From: Roseibium sp. MMSF_3544
GTDB lineage: Bacteria; Pseudomonadota; Alphaproteobacteria; Rhizobiales; Stappiaceae
NCBI RefSeq assembly: GCF_030732845.1
Contig: NZ_JASHKA010000003.1
Location: 124,001-188,000, forward strand
Length of the DNA: 64,000 bases
Direction of reading: 5' to 3'
Part shown: positions 61,513 through 64,000 of the stretch, piece by piece
How positions within the stretch are numbered: the stretch's first letter is position 1
Layout of the letters: each line of letters starts with the position of its first letter
The notes under the pieces: model-generated
The model's input: the letters and a program-made list of their open reading frames with translations, nothing else
What the model was told of the DNA's origin: nothing
Database searches by the model: none
Translations under genes and position numbers: made by a program

Positions 61513-64000
61513 TTATTCGGCGGCAACCTGATCCGACCGTTCGGGACGGGCCGGGAAAACGCAGGTAACCGTCGTGCCCTTGCCTTCCGCAGAGTCGATG
61601 TCGACCGTGCCGCCGTGAAGCTCTACAAAGCTCTTAACGATGGCAAGCCCCAGACCTGCACCCTGCCGCCGGCTCCCGGTGTCGTGACCGACAAACCGGT
61701 TGAACACCTGGGTCAGTATTTCGGCAGGAATACCGTAGCCGTGATCCTGCACGACAAAGGTGACCTTGTCGCTGTCGCGTTTGCAACTGACGTCGACAAC
61801 ACCGTTTTCTTCCGAGTAACGGACGGCATTGGCGATGAGATTGAAGAGGACCTGACGGAGCCGCTTTTCGTCGGCAACCATGACACCGATATCTTCCGGC
61901 ACGTGCGTCCTGAGATTGATCTCGGCTTCGGCAATCCTGTCCTTAAGGCCTTCGACAGCCTGCGAGACCGTTGTCGCCACATCGACCTCGCCAAGATCCA
62001 GCTCCATGATACCGGCATCGAGCGTCGCCAGATCGAGAATGTCGTTGATGATGGCAAGCAACGCCGATGAGGAGGACTGGATGTATTCGGCGTATTCGCC
62101 CTGCTTGTCGGAAAGCTCGCCGAATTTCGGATCGGCAAGCAACTGCGCGAACCCGATGATGTTGGTCAAAGGCGAGCGCAATTCATAGGAGACGTGCTGG
62201 ATGAAGGCGTTCTTGATCTGGTCAGCCTGCTGCAGCGCCTCGTTTTTCTCAAGCAGCGCGCGCTCAACATTCACACTGTCCGTGACATCGACGAAGGTGA
62301 CAAGTGTTCCGCCGTCCGGCAGGGGAACGGTGGCATAGTCGACGACATCGCCATTGTGGCGCTCAAGACGGCTGACCTTGTGCGTGCGATTGTCGAGCAA
62401 CCCGGTGACATTGCCTGCGAGCTGTTCCCATGCGGATTTTTCGGTTTCGCTGAGCGTGCAGGCGGACACGACCTCATTCACATGCGGCAACTCGGAGAGC
62501 TGCTCCTCCTCAAGCTTCCAGATCCGGCCAAAGGCCGGATTCCAGAGGCGCAGGCGGCCGTCGGACCCGAACACGGCCACGGCTTCCGAGAGGTTGTCCA
62601 GCGTTTCGCCCTGAACGCGCGCCAGCGCGTTGTACCGGCTTTCCAGATCGAGCCGCTCGGTGAAGTTTTCGTAGATGTAAGTGACACCGCCCTGGGGATG
62701 CGGGTTGGCAATCACGCGCAGGGTTCGGCCATCAGGCAGGTGCCACCAGCTTTCGCGCGCTTCCAGGGACTGATAGCTCTCCAGCATCTTGTTGCGCCAG
62801 ACGCGGTAATCCGCCTGTTCAGGCAGCTTTCTCGTGGCGCGCAGCGCATCCAGGACGGCACCGTCTTCCGGTCGGCTTTCGAGAAAAGCGTCGTCCAGAT
62901 CCCAGAGCTGGCGAAAAGCGGCATTGTGGAACTGCAGCTTGCGGTCGCTGCCATAAATCGCAACCGCTGCAGCGAGCTGGTCAAGCGTGCGTCCGTGAAA
63001 TTCCTCCGCACGGCCGAGTTCCTTTTTCGCCTTTTCAAGGTCACTGATGTCAACGGCAATGCCGGCACCGCCGACACTCGCGTTGACATCAGTGACTTCA
63101 AAGACCCTGCGATCGCCGGAGGCAACGATCGGGATGCGGGCGCTGAAGCAACCGTCCTCGGTACGCTGGACGGCCATTGCCGTGCGGGCAGCCGCGTCCA
63201 GGAAGGTCGCACCAGCTTCGACAGCACGTTTGGCGTCCGTCATCTCCACGGCCTCGGCATAGGCGGCATTGGCCCAGGTGAGTTTGCCTTCTGCGTCGCG
63301 CTGCCAGGCAGGCGCCGGCATGGCGTCCAAAAGAGCGTGCAGCATGTGAAGCTCGCCGGAGATCTTTGCATTGCGCGCTGCGAGTTCGGCCTGCATCTGC
63401 CGTTCACCCGTCAGGTCCCGCAAGCGCAAAACGACGGCACCGCCGGTGGTGCGTCCGAGCGCTTCCACATAAGTGTCCGATCTGGTCTTGAGCGTCGCCG
63501 TAAACGCTTCTCCGGTGCGGAACAGCATGTCCAGATGCCGCTCCAGATCGTTCGCGCATTTTGCCGTCAACCAGCTGCCGAAGGCGAGAAGCTGTGCAGG
63601 CGGGCGCGGTACACCGGATTTTTCAGGCAAAATTCCCCAAATCTGGGGCACGGCTCCGTTGCCGGTCCAAACGATCACCCGCTGCTCATCCGTGTTGAGC
63701 ATGGCCTCGAGCCGGTCGACCCGGAACTTCAGATCGCTCTTTTCCTTCTCAAGGGATGACGTGATCTGAGCGGATTGCTTGCGGTGCCGCATTAGAGAGA
63801 CAGCTGCCGTTACGGCGAAGGCGCACATGCCGCCGACAGCTCCTACAAGGATCATGGCACCCGGGCTGATAGCGGCGGTCGTATCGGCGAGAACGTTCGC
63901 AGCGGCCGGTGCCGTCAAGAGCCCGTAAGCCGGCAACGCGATGCTGCCGAACTTCGCCGTACTCAGACTCCGATCTCGCCACGTCGCGCTCAATAGCGCG
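61513..64000 (-). CDS. divL: DivL-type PAS sensor pseudo-histidine kinase (5' end not complete)
   Basis: At least 826 residues; the apparent TTG start at 63993 is not convincing because the frame stays open to the window edge, so the true start may lie outside. A membrane helix (PGAMILVGAVGGMCAFAVTA) is followed by a coiled-coil linker and several PAS-type domains. The HisKA domain reads FIQHVSYELRSPLTN: Tyr stands at the phospho-acceptor His site (codon 62185-62187, residue 603 from the TTG), as in Caulobacter DivL. The ATPase lobe keeps N, G1 (DHGYGIP) and G2 (GAGLGLAIVKSF) boxes. It should bind DivK and steer the CckA-ChpT-CtrA pathway and not autophosphorylate on His. Cotranscribed with tsaE-amgK. 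Confidence 0.9.
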   Translation of the reverse strand, partial: ALLSATWRDRSLSTAKFGSIALPAYGLLTAPAAANVLADTTAAISPGAMILVGAVGGMCAFAVTAAVSLMRHRKQSAQITSSLEKEKSDLKFRVDRLEAMLNTDEQRVIVWTGNGAVPQIWGILPEKSGVPRPPAQLLAFGSWLTAKCANDLERHLDMLFRTGEAFTATLKTRSDTYVEALGRTTGGAVVLRLRDLTGERQMQAELAARNAKISGELHMLHALLDAMPAPAWQRDAEGKLTWANAAYAEAVEMTDAKRAVEAGATFLDAAARTAMAVQRTEDGCFSARIPIVASGDRRVFEVTDVNASVGGAGIAVDISDLEKAKKELGRAEEFHGRTLDQLAAAVAIYGSDRKLQFHNAAFRQLWDLDDAFLESRPEDGAVLDALRATRKLPEQADYRVWRNKMLESYQSLEARESWWHLPDGRTLRVIANPHPQGGVTYIYENFTERLDLESRYNALARVQGETLDNLSEAVAVFGSDGRLRLWNPAFGRIWKLEEEQLSELPHVNEVVSACTLSETEKSAWEQLAGNVTGLLDNRTHKVSRLERHNGDVVDYATVPLPDGGTLVTFVDVTDSVNVERALLEKNEALQQADQIKNAFIQHVSYELRSPLTNIIGFAQLLADPKFGELSDKQGEYAEYIQSSSSALLAIINDILDLATLDAGIMELDLGEVDVATTVSQAVEGLKDRIAEAEINLRTHVPEDIGVMVADEKRLRQVLFNLIANAVRYSEENGVVDVSCKRDSDKVTFVVQDHGYGIPAEILTQVFNRFVGHDTGSRRQGAGLGLAIVKSFVELHGGTVDIDSAEGKGTTVTCVFPARPERSDQVAAE

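Noticed and set aside
62185-62199. His in FIQHVSYELR as a normal phospho-acceptor
   Set aside because: In HisKA alignments the acceptor directly precedes the E-L-R; that position is Tyr, and the His lies three residues earlier.

Overview
This 64 kb window looks like chromosome from a GC-rich alphaproteobacterium of the Hyphomicrobiales, most likely near Roseibium/Labrenzia (Stappiaceae). The lineage call is inference. It rests on a CP4-type (class II) EPSP synthase next to a FYDLN-type TIGR02300 gene and a tRNA-Ala, on the aroA-cmk-rpsA and sppA-ihfB-lapA blocks, on AddAB instead of RecBCD, on a TsaE-AmgK fusion beside MurU, and on a DivL-type pseudo-kinase carrying Tyr where histidine kinases have His. 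I see no transposase, phage gene or CRISPR array.

Layout. (1) 1-8.3 kb: small accessory genes. These are a cut-off class II aldolase, a GlxA-type regulator, a LysR/NADP-reductase divergent pair, several DUF proteins (DUF4105, DUF3429, DUF4174, DUF302), two small dimeric alpha/beta-barrel enzymes (EthD, ABM), and a fasciclin-RTX exoprotein with its own terminator. (2) 8.3-16.1 kb: an AraC regulator divergent from a probable catabolic or detoxification operon: isochorismatase-like hydrolase, Tat-exported amidohydrolase, cytosolic amidohydrolase paralogue, XapX membrane protein, and an MFS exporter with an ABM-like tail. (3) 16.15-16.42 kb: a 270 bp MITE-like element with 25 bp terminal inverted repeats and CTAG ends. 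(4) 16.4-23.7 kb: an ABC sugar or glycerophosphodiester importer operon with a tandem-domain GDPD and a LacI repressor; an 18 bp perfect palindrome upstream is a strong operator candidate. (5) 24.0-27.1 kb: a Cpx-like envelope-stress module with two LTxxQ periplasmic proteins, a response regulator, a sensor kinase, and an upstream match to the CpxR box. (6) 27.2-33.3 kb: amidase, racemase-like protein lacking both catalytic Cys, caspase-like protease, and a DMT transporter/LysR pair.

(7) 33.3-38.2 kb: conserved core block tRNA-Ala(GGC), TIGR02300, aroA, cmk, rpsA with a strong terminator. (8) 38.3-47.5 kb: an accessory insert between rpsA and sppA. It holds a LysR regulator divergent from a sulfatase-TctC-TctB-TctA operon, an FKBP isomerase, a large palindromic intergenic repeat, and a divergent MFS/SLC13 transporter pair. 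(9) 47.6-52 kb: sppA, ihfB, lapA, an ornithine-cyclodeaminase-like gene, a 30-residue membrane protein with a perfect Shine-Dalgarno and terminator, a TRIC-family protein and grpE. (10) 52.1-64 kb: a minus-strand core cluster divL, tsaE-amgK, murU, addB, addA, trxA, linking cell-cycle signalling, tRNA modification, cell-wall recycling and recombinational repair.

The most interesting items are the sulfatase plus tripartite-tricarboxylate-transporter operon, the Cpx-like module with its box, the GDPD/ABC/LacI regulon, the CTAG-ended MITE with solo copies of its end motif lying at stop codons, the two-compartment amidohydrolase operon, and the small membrane ORF.
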